Of a stretch of DNA of 22,209 nucleotides, positions 1-6,422 are shown piece by piece; position 1 is the first letter of the stretch, and every line of letters starts with the position of its first letter. The notes beneath the pieces are model-generated. The model made no database searches. It was not told the origin of the DNA and saw nothing but the letters and a program-made list of their open reading frames with translations. The position numbers were made by a program, and so were the translations under genes. The stretch spans positions 1 to 22,209 of the forward strand of contig NZ_MXAP01000070.1 in NCBI RefSeq assembly GCF_002027555.1, read 5' to 3'. This DNA comes from Moraxella equi. GTDB taxonomy: Bacteria; Pseudomonadota; Gammaproteobacteria; Pseudomonadales; Moraxellaceae.

Positions 1-31
1 AGATTGTGAGTGGGTTCTAATAAATAAAAAA

Positions 32-60
32 TTTCCAAAAAATCCAAGAGTTGGTATAAT
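32..60 (+). promoter_or_regulatory. Predicted promoter of the 88-1254 gene
   Basis: A TATAAT -10 box at 55-60 is preceded by TG at 52-53, giving an extended -10 (TGGTATAAT). A weak -35, TTTCCA at 32-37, lies 17 bases upstream. The gene's ATG follows 27 bases after the -10. Assignment is by motif matching only. Confidence 0.55.
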
Positions 61-87
61 AAACCTTTTTATGCAGTAGGCATTATT

Positions 88-1254
88 ATGGCGACTTTAT
101 ATTATATCAGCACCAAAAATCTACTCAAACTTGACAACGGCAAAGAGTCTACCATTTCTTGCCAAGCCATCAATCAATACACCAAAAATATCAAACAAAT
201 CAAAGATAGAAGAGCGTGGAAAACCGAAGGTGCTGGGGCAATGTTTATGGGTACAGCACAGACAGAGCAGGATGATTTTGACGGGATTTACCCCACCGCC
301 ATTGCTTTTGTGGACGACACCACCTATGTGTATAGTGCCAGATTGCAAGAAGGTACAGCGATTCAGTCCAAACCAATCAGTAGCGACACGGTAAGCGAAG
401 GGCTAATTTTACGCAAGAGCGATTTTCAGGTATTTGATTTGTGCTATGATTCAAAAAATAAACGAGTTATCGCCTCGGCAAGCGACACCCCTTACGCCAG
501 TCCTTATGGCGAGCGACATTTGTGCGTATTATCGCTTGACAGTGCTCGCACGCAGTTTGTTACCGAAGGTGAATGCCAAGACAAAAACCCAAGCGTAGAC
601 CCCAATAACAGCACTGTAATTTATTATGATTCTTGTGGACTTGCGTACACCCAAGATAACGTTGTGTTTAGTCCCCGTCAAGTCAATCGCTTAGACCTTG
701 CCACGGGTGAGCTTGAGACGGTACTGGCAGACGATAAATTTGACTATTTTGCCCCCATTATGGACACCCAAGGCAACCTTTATGCCATCAGACGCCCTTA
801 TCGTGAGCATGATAGCACCGACCCTGTGGGTACTGCCAAAGACCTGCTCACAGCACCTTTTAAAATCCTAAAAGCCATCGTAGGCTGGCTGGACTTTTTT
901 ACCAAACGCTATTCAGGCGAATCTTTAAAAACCTCAGGTGCTAACCCCGCTCGCACCAAACCCAAGAGCGAAGAAGAGCTGTTTATTGAGGGCAATCTTG
1001 TCAAAGCGGATAAAAATTTGCTAAAAAATCAAGCAGACGGTGAGAAATTTGCAGGCTTTATCCCTAAAAGTTGGGAGCTGATAAAATACCTACCTACAGG
1101 CGAAACACAAATCATCAAAAAAGGTGTTATGGCGTATTGTCTTGCAGATGATGATATTATCATCTCCAACGGCAAGTCCATTGTCAAAATCACTAACGGT
1201 CAAGAAGAGTTGATTACCCATGCCCCCAAAGTTGCCAAACTAATGTGGATGTAG
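88..1254 (+). CDS. Hypothetical protein, possibly beta-propeller-like (388 aa)
   Basis: I do not recognise this protein. The sequence is rich in short beta-strand-like segments separated by turns. Stretches such as RLDLATGELETVL (residues 201-213) followed by MDTQGNLYAIRRPY (225-238) resemble blades of WD40/TolB-like propellers, so a propeller fold is a guess. A helical, partly hydrophobic insertion at about 250-275 (LLTAPFKILKAIVGWLDFF) and a Lys/Glu-rich linker at about 285-300 interrupt this pattern before a C-terminal strand-rich part ending KVAKLMWM. There is no signal peptide or clear transmembrane helix, so the protein is probably cytoplasmic. The ATG at 88 has GTAGG seven bases upstream and a good promoter at 32-60. 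The gene appears monocistronic, with a repeat-filled gap behind it. Confidence that it is a real gene is high; its function is unknown. Confidence 0.85.
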   Translation: MATLYYISTKNLLKLDNGKESTISCQAINQYTKNIKQIKDRRAWKTEGAGAMFMGTAQTEQDDFDGIYPTAIAFVDDTTYVYSARLQEGTAIQSKPISSDTVSEGLILRKSDFQVFDLCYDSKNKRVIASASDTPYASPYGERHLCVLSLDSARTQFVTEGECQDKNPSVDPNNSTVIYYDSCGLAYTQDNVVFSPRQVNRLDLATGELETVLADDKFDYFAPIMDTQGNLYAIRRPYREHDSTDPVGTAKDLLTAPFKILKAIVGWLDFFTKRYSGESLKTSGANPARTKPKSEEELFIEGNLVKADKNLLKNQADGEKFAGFIPKSWELIKYLPTGETQIIKKGVMAYCLADDDIIISNGKSIVKITNGQEELITHAPKVAKLMWM

Positions 1255-1311
1255 GCTGATAAGTTTGTAAAACAAAGGCATGTTTATAATAACCCAATAC
1301 CCTGATTGTAA

Positions 1312-1443
1312 AGAAAGGCTTTAACTTTTATCTTCAAAAATCTCCAATGGCTTTTAACCTTGATTATCCTATCAGGTGTGTTTGGTTCGGTAGTGGGTGC
1401 GGGGCTGGAATTAGGGCATGTTGAACTTTTGTATTTGCAATGA
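1312..1443 (+). pseudogene. Possible remnant encoding a hydrophobic Gly-rich segment
   Basis: Between a stop at 1309-1311 and a TGA at 1441-1443, the plus strand encodes an open stretch. Its middle part (WLLTLIILSGVFGSVVGAGLE) is a convincing transmembrane helix with small-residue spacing. The last ten or so codons lie inside the dispersed repeat that starts at 1411, which supplies the stop. No ATG start is present; a TTG exists at the head of the hydrophobic stretch. It may be the leftover of a small membrane protein gene interrupted by the repeat, or simply chance. Family unknown. Confidence 0.22.
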
Positions 1444-1618
1444 AAAATGAGAAAAATCGCCCGTTTTTCAAGGAAAAAGTGAGGTTTGATAATCATTCTA
1501 TCAAACGAGCTTTTATTATGAAAAACAAGATTTAGCCATTTTTCATGCAAAAACATCATTTTATTGCTGAAATATTTCTAAATTTTAAATTGCGTTATAA
1601 GGGTTTAACATACCCTAA
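1411..1618 (+). repeat. Dispersed MITE-like element, copy A
   Basis: This 208 bp element starts TTAGGGCATGTTGAAC and ends GTTTAACATACCCTAA, a near-perfect inverted repeat. Inside is a GTTTGATAATCATTCTATCAAAC hairpin and a pair of inverted TTTGCA(A)TGAAAAATG blocks. The same arrangement recurs at 7098, 13128, 14592, 18418 and 21922. It contains no convincing coding sequence. TA at both outer ends fits target duplication as in IS630/mariner-derived MITEs (inference). Orientation + is defined by this copy. Confidence 0.85.
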
Positions 1619-1628
1619 CAACACCAAA

Positions 1629-1809
1629 TCATTCCTTAGAGAACTTATTCAAGTCAAGCCCAACTTCATCGGCACAGCCATGAAGCACACCTCTCGCCAA
1701 CTCCATTGAATAAAACCAATCAGCACAAATCCCAACTTTTCCCAACAAATATTTTGCCAAACGCTCGCATTTATGGTATGTTAAAGCACTTTTATCATCA
1801 AGGATACCC
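1629..1809 (-). pseudogene. Unrecognised gene fragment, minus strand
   Basis: On the minus strand the last 55 or so codons before the TGA at 1629 read like genuine protein, containing YHKCERLAKYLLGK, ICADWFYSMELARG and DEVGLDLNKFSKE. Composition is amphipathic-helical with mixed charge and ordinary codon use. No start codon is available in the intergenic part except TTG or internal ATG. Upstream, the frame only continues antisense to the transaldolase gene, where the translation loses protein character (Ser-rich). It could be the 3' end of a gene displaced by rearrangement, or a 40-residue small protein from a TTG start. I cannot name the family. Confidence 0.35.
1754..1782 (+). promoter_or_regulatory. 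Predicted transaldolase promoter
   Basis: TTGCCA at 1754-1759 and TATGTT at 1777-1782 are separated by exactly 17 bases, and TGG precedes the -10 as in an extended -10. The ATG of the transaldolase lies 28 bases downstream of the -10. Confidence 0.55.
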
Positions 1810-2730
1810 ATGAACACCCTAACCGCTCTCGCCCGACACACCACCATCGTTGCCGACACAGGCGACTTATCCGCCATCGCTCGCTTGCGTCCACGAGACG
1901 CCACCACCAACCCAAGCCTAGTCACCTCCGCCCTACTCTCAGGTGAGCATGACGAGCTTATCCGCCAAATCAAAGGTTTGGGACTGTCTGATGATGACAC
2001 CATCGACCGCTTAACTGCCGAGCTTGGCAAGCAGATACTCTCGCACATTGACGGACGGGTCTCCACCGAAGTGGACGCACGTCATTCTTTTAACACCAAT
2101 AAAACCATGCAAAATGCCCTAGCATTCATCGAACTCTATGACAAACTGGGCGTGGACACCAGTCGCATTCTCATCAAAATCGCCGCCACTTGGCAAGGCA
2201 TCAAATCCGCCGAAATCCTAGAAAAGCAAGGCATTCACTGCAATCTTACCCTGCTCTTTACCGACACCCAAGCCCGTGCGTGTGCTGACGCTGGGGTACA
2301 GCTCATCTCGCCATTTGTGGGGCGACTGACCGACTGGCAAAAAGCACATGAAAACCGCCAAAGCATTGACATAAATGATGATTTGGGCGTAAACTCAGTC
2401 AAGAATATTTATGAGTTTTATAAATCACACGGCTACCCCACCGAAATCATGGGAGCAAGTTTTCGCTCCACCGCCCAAATCCTTGCCCTAGCAGGGTGCG
2501 ACTTACTCACCATCTCGCCTGCCTTGCTTGATGAGCTTGCCAGCATGGAGACGGACGTTGCCCGCCAATTAAACCCAAGCGACACCATCCTAGACCGCCC
2601 CACACCCCTTGATGAGCAGGGCTTTAAAAACCTACAAGAAAACACCCCTGTCAATGAACTGCTGTTAAAAGGTATTGACGGCTTTATCAAGGCTCGGGCG
2701 GATTTACAAAAGCAGTTATTTGAAAAATAA
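1810..2730 (+). CDS. tal: Transaldolase
   Basis: Transaldolase (306 aa) moves a dihydroxyacetone unit between sedoheptulose-7-phosphate and glyceraldehyde-3-phosphate, linking the pentose phosphate pathway with glycolysis in the cytoplasm. The N-terminal VADTGD carries the conserved Asp (residue 16), followed by the TTNPSL motif (33-38). The Schiff-base lysine is in ILIKIAATW at Lys123, and IHCNLTLLF (142-150) follows. The C-terminal half has ISPFVGRLTDW and the phosphate-binding MGASFRS. Length is close to the roughly 317 aa of E. coli TalB, as in the TalB-type subfamily. The start is set by AAGGA at 1800-1804, five bases before ATG. The gene appears monocistronic with its own promoter. The pathway fits the fructose operon elsewhere in the window, though the two are not co-transcribed. 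Confidence 0.95.
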   Translation: MNTLTALARHTTIVADTGDLSAIARLRPRDATTNPSLVTSALLSGEHDELIRQIKGLGLSDDDTIDRLTAELGKQILSHIDGRVSTEVDARHSFNTNKTMQNALAFIELYDKLGVDTSRILIKIAATWQGIKSAEILEKQGIHCNLTLLFTDTQARACADAGVQLISPFVGRLTDWQKAHENRQSIDINDDLGVNSVKNIYEFYKSHGYPTEIMGASFRSTAQILALAGCDLLTISPALLDELASMETDVARQLNPSDTILDRPTPLDEQGFKNLQENTPVNELLLKGIDGFIKARADLQKQLFEK

Positions 2731-2771
2731 TTGAAAAAACAATACCATTGATTTTTTAAATCAAAAAAGGC

Positions 2772-2800
2772 TTTACAAAATGGGCGTATGAGTGTAAACT
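2772..2800 (+). promoter_or_regulatory. Predicted promoter for rubredoxin and downstream hydrolase
   Basis: TTTACA (2772-2777) and TAAACT (2795-2800) are spaced by 17 bases. A dyad, GGGCGTAT / ATATGCCC (one G-T pair), spans about 2782-2807 and overlaps the -10, so it could be an operator or a leader hairpin. It lies 31 bases before the rubredoxin ATG. Confidence 0.5.
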
Positions 2801-2830
2801 ATATGCCCATTTATCAATGAAGTTTTTGCC

Positions 2831-2995
2831 ATGAAAAAATATCAATGTATCGTCTGCGGTTGGATTTATGATGAAGCCTTAGGCTGTCCCGAAGAAGGCT
2901 TGCCTGCTGGCACACGTTGGGAAGACATCCCAAACGACTGGACATGCCCCGACTGTGGCGTGAGTAAAGAAGACTTTGAGATGGTTGAGATTTAA
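2831..2995 (+). CDS. rubA: Rubredoxin (54 aa)
   Basis: This small iron protein carries single electrons in the cytoplasm, typically from an NADH-rubredoxin reductase to hydroxylases or oxygen/peroxide detoxification enzymes. The two knuckle motifs that bind one Fe(Cys)4 are both intact: CIVCG at residues 6-10 and CPDCG at 39-43. Between them are the usual aromatic core residues (Tyr4, Tyr13, Trp30, Trp37) and the [14 protein letters not shown] segment. Length (54 aa) is exactly typical. The Shine-Dalgarno is weak. The stop is followed after six bases, in the same frame, by the GTG start of an alpha/beta hydrolase, so the two are probably co-transcribed. The gene is short and easily missed. 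The electron partner is not in this window; the symbol is by analogy with Acinetobacter/Pseudomonas. Confidence 0.95.
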   Translation: MKKYQCIVCGWIYDEALGCPEEGLPAGTRWEDIPNDWTCPDCGVSKEDFEMVEI

Positions 2996-3001
2996 TCATT
3001 C

Positions 3002-4006
3002 GTGGCCTATTTGCCATCGCCCATCGCCCACACACCACCGCCAAGCTGGGATAGATTTAACCAAGACTGGCGAGCATCTGACCTATCGCCCCATTTTTAT
3101 CAAAGCATGGTTGATGTTGGGCGTGGTATTACGCTGTGTGTCGAAGCAGGGGGCAACCCTGACCATCCGCCTTTACTGTTCATCACAGGCTTTGGCTCGC
3201 AAATGCTGTTTTGGTCGGATACTTTTTTAAAAAAGTTTATGGACGCAGGGTTTTTTGTCATCCGATTTGACAATCGTGATACGGGTCTTTCCACCAAAAT
3301 CAAGCACCTAACCAAACTGCCACACACCAACATCCTAAAAATGATTGCCAAAAACCAAATTGGCTTATCCAACGCCCGTGAAAAAGTCGCCTACACCCTA
3401 CCTGACATGGCGGACGATGTCGCAGGGCTGATTGGGGCGATGAATTTGGGCAAAACACATCTGGTCGGGGCGAGCATGGGTGGTATGATTGCCCAAATCG
3501 TCTGTGCCAAATACCCCCATTATGCCGACAGGCTCGCCCTGCTGTTTAGTAGCACCAACCACCCCTTTTTGATACCACCCAAACCCAAAGAGTTTTCCAC
3601 CTTTTTTAAAAAAGCCCAAAGCAACAGCGAACGGGACATGCTCCGTCATGCGGTATGGTTCATGACAGCGGTCGGCTCCCCCGGTCATCTAGACGTCAAA
3701 GGCACTCGCCACATCGCCTCAATCCGCTATCATCGCTGTCATCATCCGCTTGGTATGGCACAGCAGATGAACGCCATCCTTGCCACAGGCTCGATTTTCC
3801 AGTATACTCGTCAAGTGACCGCCCCCACACTCGTCATTCACGGCAACAAAGACGGGCTACTGCACCAAAGCCACGGCAAACACATTGCCAAAATCATCCC
3901 AAACAGCCGATTCGTAGCAGTGGACGGCATGGCACATGACCTGCCGGTGTATTATCAGCCGTATTTGGCAAGTTTGATAGTGGGGCATTTATCATCACAA
4001 GCCTAA
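3002..4006 (+). CDS. Alpha/beta fold hydrolase
   Basis: A 334 aa alpha/beta hydrolase of the esterase/lipase-like class. A hydrophobic strand PLLFITGFGSQ (57-67) precedes the oxyanion region, followed by VIRFDNRDTGLS (86-97). The nucleophile elbow is GASMGG with Ser158. The likely acid is Asp284 in VIHGNKDGLL, and the catalytic His312 is in DGMAHDLP. The substrate cannot be told from sequence. The start is taken as GTG at 3002, six bases after the rubredoxin stop; the next in-frame ATG (3107) would remove 35 residues but keep the fold core. No signal peptide is evident. Tight spacing and the same frame suggest translational coupling with rubredoxin. Fold assignment is firm; substrate and exact start are uncertain. 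Confidence 0.88.
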   Translation: MAYLPSPIAHTPPPSWDRFNQDWRASDLSPHFYQSMVDVGRGITLCVEAGGNPDHPPLLFITGFGSQMLFWSDTFLKKFMDAGFFVIRFDNRDTGLSTKIKHLTKLPHTNILKMIAKNQIGLSNAREKVAYTLPDMADDVAGLIGAMNLGKTHLVGASMGGMIAQIVCAKYPHYADRLALLFSSTNHPFLIPPKPKEFSTFFKKAQSNSERDMLRHAVWFMTAVGSPGHLDVKGTRHIASIRYHRCHHPLGMAQQMNAILATGSIFQYTRQVTAPTLVIHGNKDGLLHQSHGKHIAKIIPNSRFVAVDGMAHDLPVYYQPYLASLIVGHLSSQA

Positions 4007-4063
4007 GCTCCTAAGCCTGTTGGCTACGCTTTACTACTTTTTGCCCACTTTTTGGAATTTATC

Positions 4064-4667
4064 ATGACTACTGTCTTTATCAACGAGCAAGCCCACCCCC
4101 ATCAACACCATCTACTGTGTCGGGCGTAGCTATGTGGAGCATATCCACGAGCTTAACAACGGAATCCCTGCCGAACCGTTGGTTTTTTTAAAACCCAACA
4201 GCAGTATCATAACAGGCGATACGCTCACCTTGCCCGACTTTTCGGAGAATGTCCATCACGAGACCGAACTTGTGCTACTCATCGGCGAAAACAAGCAAAT
4301 CATCGCCTACACGGTGGGGCTTGATTTGACCGCCAGAGACGTGCAAGACGTGTGCAAAACCAAGGGCTTACCATGGCTCAAAGCCAAAGGCTTTAAGGGA
4401 GCGTGCTGGCTTGGAGAATTTAAACCCTTTACCCAAAAACAGTATCATTTATCCTTAACCATCAATGGTGAGACTCGCCAAGACGACAGCACCGAAAAGA
4501 TGATGTATTCATTTGACTATTTGGTGGATTATTTGGATAATCTCTACGGCATACAAACAGGCGACATCATCATGACAGGCTCCCCAAAAGGTGTGGGCAA
4601 GATAGAACGTGGCGATAAACTGGTGGTGAGGATTGATGATGATAGGTATGAGCTGAGAGCGCAATAA
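4064..4667 (+). pseudogene. Fumarylacetoacetate hydrolase family protein (FAHD1/YcgM-like), frameshifted near the 5' end
   Basis: The body is a typical FAHD1-type enzyme (acylpyruvate hydrolase or oxaloacetate decarboxylase family). It has IYCVGRSYVEH at the start, EPLVFLKP, HHETELVLLIG with metal-ligand glutamates, GLDLTARDVQ, and IIMTGSPKGVGKI near the C-terminus. The conserved head cannot be joined to the obvious ATG at 4064 in one frame. From that ATG, MTTVFINEQAHP runs into TAG at 4128, while INTIYCVGRS continues in the next frame. Removing one C from the run of five at 4096-4100 restores a continuous 200-residue protein of normal family length. The first in-frame start in the long frame is GTG at 4134, which lies after the conserved VGR motif, so a product from there would probably be inactive. 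Alternatives are a sequencing error in the C run or a rare CTG start at 4071. It lies 57 bases after the hydrolase. Confidence 0.75.
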
Positions 4668-4683
4668 CCTTTAGCCATTAAAC

Positions 4684-4718
4684 AAAAAACCACTTATCGT
4701 AATGATGAGTGGTTTTTT
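4684..4718. terminator. Bidirectional Rho-independent terminator
   Basis: An 11 bp stem (AACCACTTATC 4688-4698 with GATGAGTGGTT 4704-4714, one G-T pair) has a 5-base loop, is flanked by As on the left and is followed by a T run to 4718. It sits between the convergent FAH gene and the minus-strand metallopeptidase and can serve both. Confidence 0.85.
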
Positions 4719-4726
4719 ATCAAGTC

Positions 4727-5068
4727 TTATAAGATTTGCCTGCTTACAACATTGCCGGTACCAAAATCAAGTATCTCCATCAATGCTTTTTTGCGTACTT
4801 TGATGACTGATTTGTCCCTGTATTGGTATTCACTCAAAAAGTGATATAGATTGGTCAGATTTGCTCCAAATAATTTGACCGCTCCTTTATTCGCTTCTTT
4901 TTCAATCTTTAAACGAGCGGATCTTAAAAATCTATATCGCCAATCAAATGTATGCTCTAATATCAAATGCGACAGCTCATGTTGAACAACATCATGATAA
5001 TAAGGGTGCTGTTTCATGGCGTTATTGATAACAATACTTTTTTGATAACCGAACAAGTAAATCACCAT
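4727..5068 (-). CDS. ImmA/IrrE-like zinc metallopeptidase (M78-like), orphan
   Basis: A 113 aa protein with the zinc motif HELSH (His30, Glu31, His34) in VVQHELSHLILEH and a downstream EKEAN (56-60) that matches the third-ligand helix of ImmA/IrrE (DUF955) proteins. Known members cleave phage or conjugative-element repressors or stress regulators. Typical family members are encoded beside an XRE-type repressor; no such gene is visible on either side. The ATG at 5068 follows an upstream in-frame TAG, so the frame cannot be extended far. The start of the domain (usually a Gly-rich strand before IVIN) is present but short. A 9 bp inverted repeat lies 27 bases upstream. It ends at a shared terminator. 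It could be an intact small peptidase or the survivor of a decayed mobile element module. Family assignment rests on the motifs only. Confidence 0.7.
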   Translation of the reverse strand: MVIYLFGYQKSIVINNAMKQHPYYHDVVQHELSHLILEHTFDWRYRFLRSARLKIEKEANKGAVKLFGANLTNLYHFLSEYQYRDKSVIKVRKKALMEILDFGTGNVVSRQIL

Positions 5069-5094
5069 TGCAAAGGCTTTATAGAACTAACAAT

Positions 5095-5118
5095 CTTGCA
5101 CTTAGGTAAAAGTGCAAG
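5095..5118. promoter_or_regulatory. Perfect 9 bp inverted repeat upstream of the ImmA-like gene
   Basis: CTTGCACTT (5095-5103) and AAGTGCAAG (5110-5118) pair perfectly around AGGTAA. There is no T run on either strand, so it does not look like a terminator. Its position 27 bases upstream of the minus-strand start fits an operator or a leader hairpin. Confidence 0.45.
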
Positions 5119-5342
5119 GTAATACCTACAGTTTTACATCTACATCTTTGTTTACCGTAAGCACAGCTCACTTTAACAATGCGATTAGATTAGAATTTTG
5201 GGCGATGATCCAATGGTATCATGATGGCCTGGTCTTTAGTTGTTGTGGGAGATACTGTGGCTTACGCGTGAGCTTTGGACAATGCCTAAATTTATTTAAA
5301 ATGAATGATTTCTATATTAATGCAAATCCAAACCATTCAATG

Positions 5343-5367
5343 AAAAAGGACGGCGGAAACCGTCCTT
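5343..5367 (-). terminator. Rho-independent terminator of the YpfJ-type gene
   Basis: An 8 bp GC-rich stem (AAGGACGG 5346-5353 with CCGTCCTT 5360-5367) and 6-base loop are followed on the minus strand by a T run (5347-5343). It lies 23 bases beyond the stop of the minus-strand gene ending at 5390. Confidence 0.8.
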
Positions 5368-5389
5368 GTGTATTTTACAAATCAATCGC

Positions 5390-6298
5390 TTAGAGCTGAT
5401 TGGTGCCAAAGGTATCGCAGGCTTGGATGTCGCCCGTCTCAAACCCCCGATAGAACCAACGCTGACGCTGAGCACTCGTGCCATGAGTAAAACTGTCAGG
5501 CACCACGTGTCCGTGCGATTTGTGTTGTAGATAGTCATCACCAATCTTCTCGGCAGCGTCTAGGGCTTCTTCGATGTCGCCCTGTTGTAAAAAGCCGGTA
5601 CGTTCGTGGTTTTTCTTTGCCCACATGCCTGCAAAGCAGTCGGCTTGCAACTCTTGGCGGACGGACAGCTCATTTGCCTGTCGCTCATTGCCTTGCATTT
5701 GGGCTTTTCGCACTTCTTGGGATATTCCAAGCAGTGTCTGAACGTGATGTCCCACTTCATGAGCGATGACATAGGCTTGGGCAAAGTCACCCACTTGGTC
5801 TTGGCGAGACAGCTCGGTACTGCCATGACGCTCACTGCCAATACCCATGTGCCGTCTCATGTCCACAAAAAACTGCGTGTCCAGATACACTTTTTGGTCG
5901 GCAGGGCAATAAAAAGGACCGCTGGCAGATGTCGCCGCCCCACACGCTGACTTAACCGAACCTGTAAACATCACCAATTTTGGTGGCTGATAAGTACCAC
6001 CGAGTTTTGTAAAAATGGGTGTCCACACGTCTTCGGTATCGGCAAGCACAGTCGCCACGAACTCACGACTTTCGGCTTGGTCGGCAGTCTCATTGGCAGG
6101 GGCGGATTGCTGTTGAGTCGCTTGCCCTATCTGCTGAGTGACCCCTAGCGTGGTCTCGGGACTGACTCCAAATACTTTCCATAGGACAAGGGCAAGGGCA
6201 AGGATGATACTGCCAATACTTAGCCCGCCTGCCTTTACGCCACCGCCACCACGGCGGTCTTCGATATTATTACTCTGTCTGCGACCACGCCACTGCAT
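5390..6298 (-). CDS. ypfJ: Neutral zinc metallopeptidase, YpfJ family
   Basis: A 302 aa single-pass membrane protein. The N-terminus (MQWRGRRQSNNIEDRRGGGG) is basic and glycine-rich and is followed by one transmembrane helix at about 26-45 (LSIGSIILALALVLW), then a periplasm-facing metallopeptidase domain. The zinc motif is AHEVGHH with His180, Glu181 and His184; ELQADCFAG (216-224) supplies the likely third ligand. GPFYCPADQKVYLDTQFF and WFYRGFETGDIQACDTF near the C-terminus are hallmarks of the YpfJ/KPN_02809 family. Its substrate is not established. The ATG has AGGTGA four bases upstream. It is transcribed divergently from the esterase gene, with overlapping promoters, and is followed by its own terminator. 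Confidence 0.9.
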   Translation of the reverse strand: MQWRGRRQSNNIEDRRGGGGVKAGGLSIGSIILALALVLWKVFGVSPETTLGVTQQIGQATQQQSAPANETADQAESREFVATVLADTEDVWTPIFTKLGGTYQPPKLVMFTGSVKSACGAATSASGPFYCPADQKVYLDTQFFVDMRRHMGIGSERHGSTELSRQDQVGDFAQAYVIAHEVGHHVQTLLGISQEVRKAQMQGNERQANELSVRQELQADCFAGMWAKKNHERTGFLQQGDIEEALDAAEKIGDDYLQHKSHGHVVPDSFTHGTSAQRQRWFYRGFETGDIQACDTFGTNQL

Positions 6299-6328
6299 AG
6301 CTCACCTATTATCGTAAAAAATTAGCCT

Positions 6329-6383
6329 ATTATAAGGCAAAATTGCAAAAAATCTGTAAGAATTTTTAAAAATTATGTATAAT
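6329..6383. promoter_or_regulatory. Divergent promoter region between ypfJ and the esterase
   Basis: Plus strand: TATAAT at 6378-6383, with CTGTAA (6354-6359) 18 bases upstream. Minus strand: TATAAT at 6334-6329, with TTACAG (6359-6354) 19 bases upstream. The two proposed -35 boxes are the same six bases read in opposite directions. The -10 boxes are good; the -35 assignments are weak. Confidence 0.45.
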
Positions 6384-6422
6384 TAGCGTGTATTGAACAT
6401 TGAGCCTTGCTTAGGAGCTGAC

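Larger units (their letters stand above)
5069..5389. other. Gap of 321 bases without a convincing gene
   Basis: The stretch between the two minus-strand metallopeptidase genes holds the hairpin at 5095-5118 and the terminator at 5343-5367. A 93-codon plus-strand frame at 5112-5393 has no ribosome-binding site, is rich in Cys, Phe and His and runs through the terminator, so I do not call it. Short AT-rich sequence fills the rest. Confidence 0.6.

Noticed and set aside
1284..1559. 91-codon minus-strand frame across MITE copy A
   Set aside because: Most of it is repeat sequence and it has no conserved counterpart in the other copies.
1629..2066. Full 145-codon minus-strand frame as a gene
   Set aside because: Its first 85 or so codons are antisense to transaldolase and Ser-rich; only the last part, outside tal, looks protein-like and is reported as a fragment.
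2748..2766. TTGATTT-TTT-AAATCAA hairpin after transaldolase as a terminator
   Set aside because: The stem is purely A/T-rich and is followed by As, not Ts, on the plus strand.
5112..5393. 93-codon plus-strand frame between the two metallopeptidase genes
   Set aside because: No ribosome-binding site, unusual Cys/Phe/His-rich composition, and it crosses the terminator of the opposite gene.
6393..6422. TTG start ten codons upstream of the esterase ATG
   Set aside because: The ATG at 6423 has an ideal AGGAG site, whereas the TTG has none.
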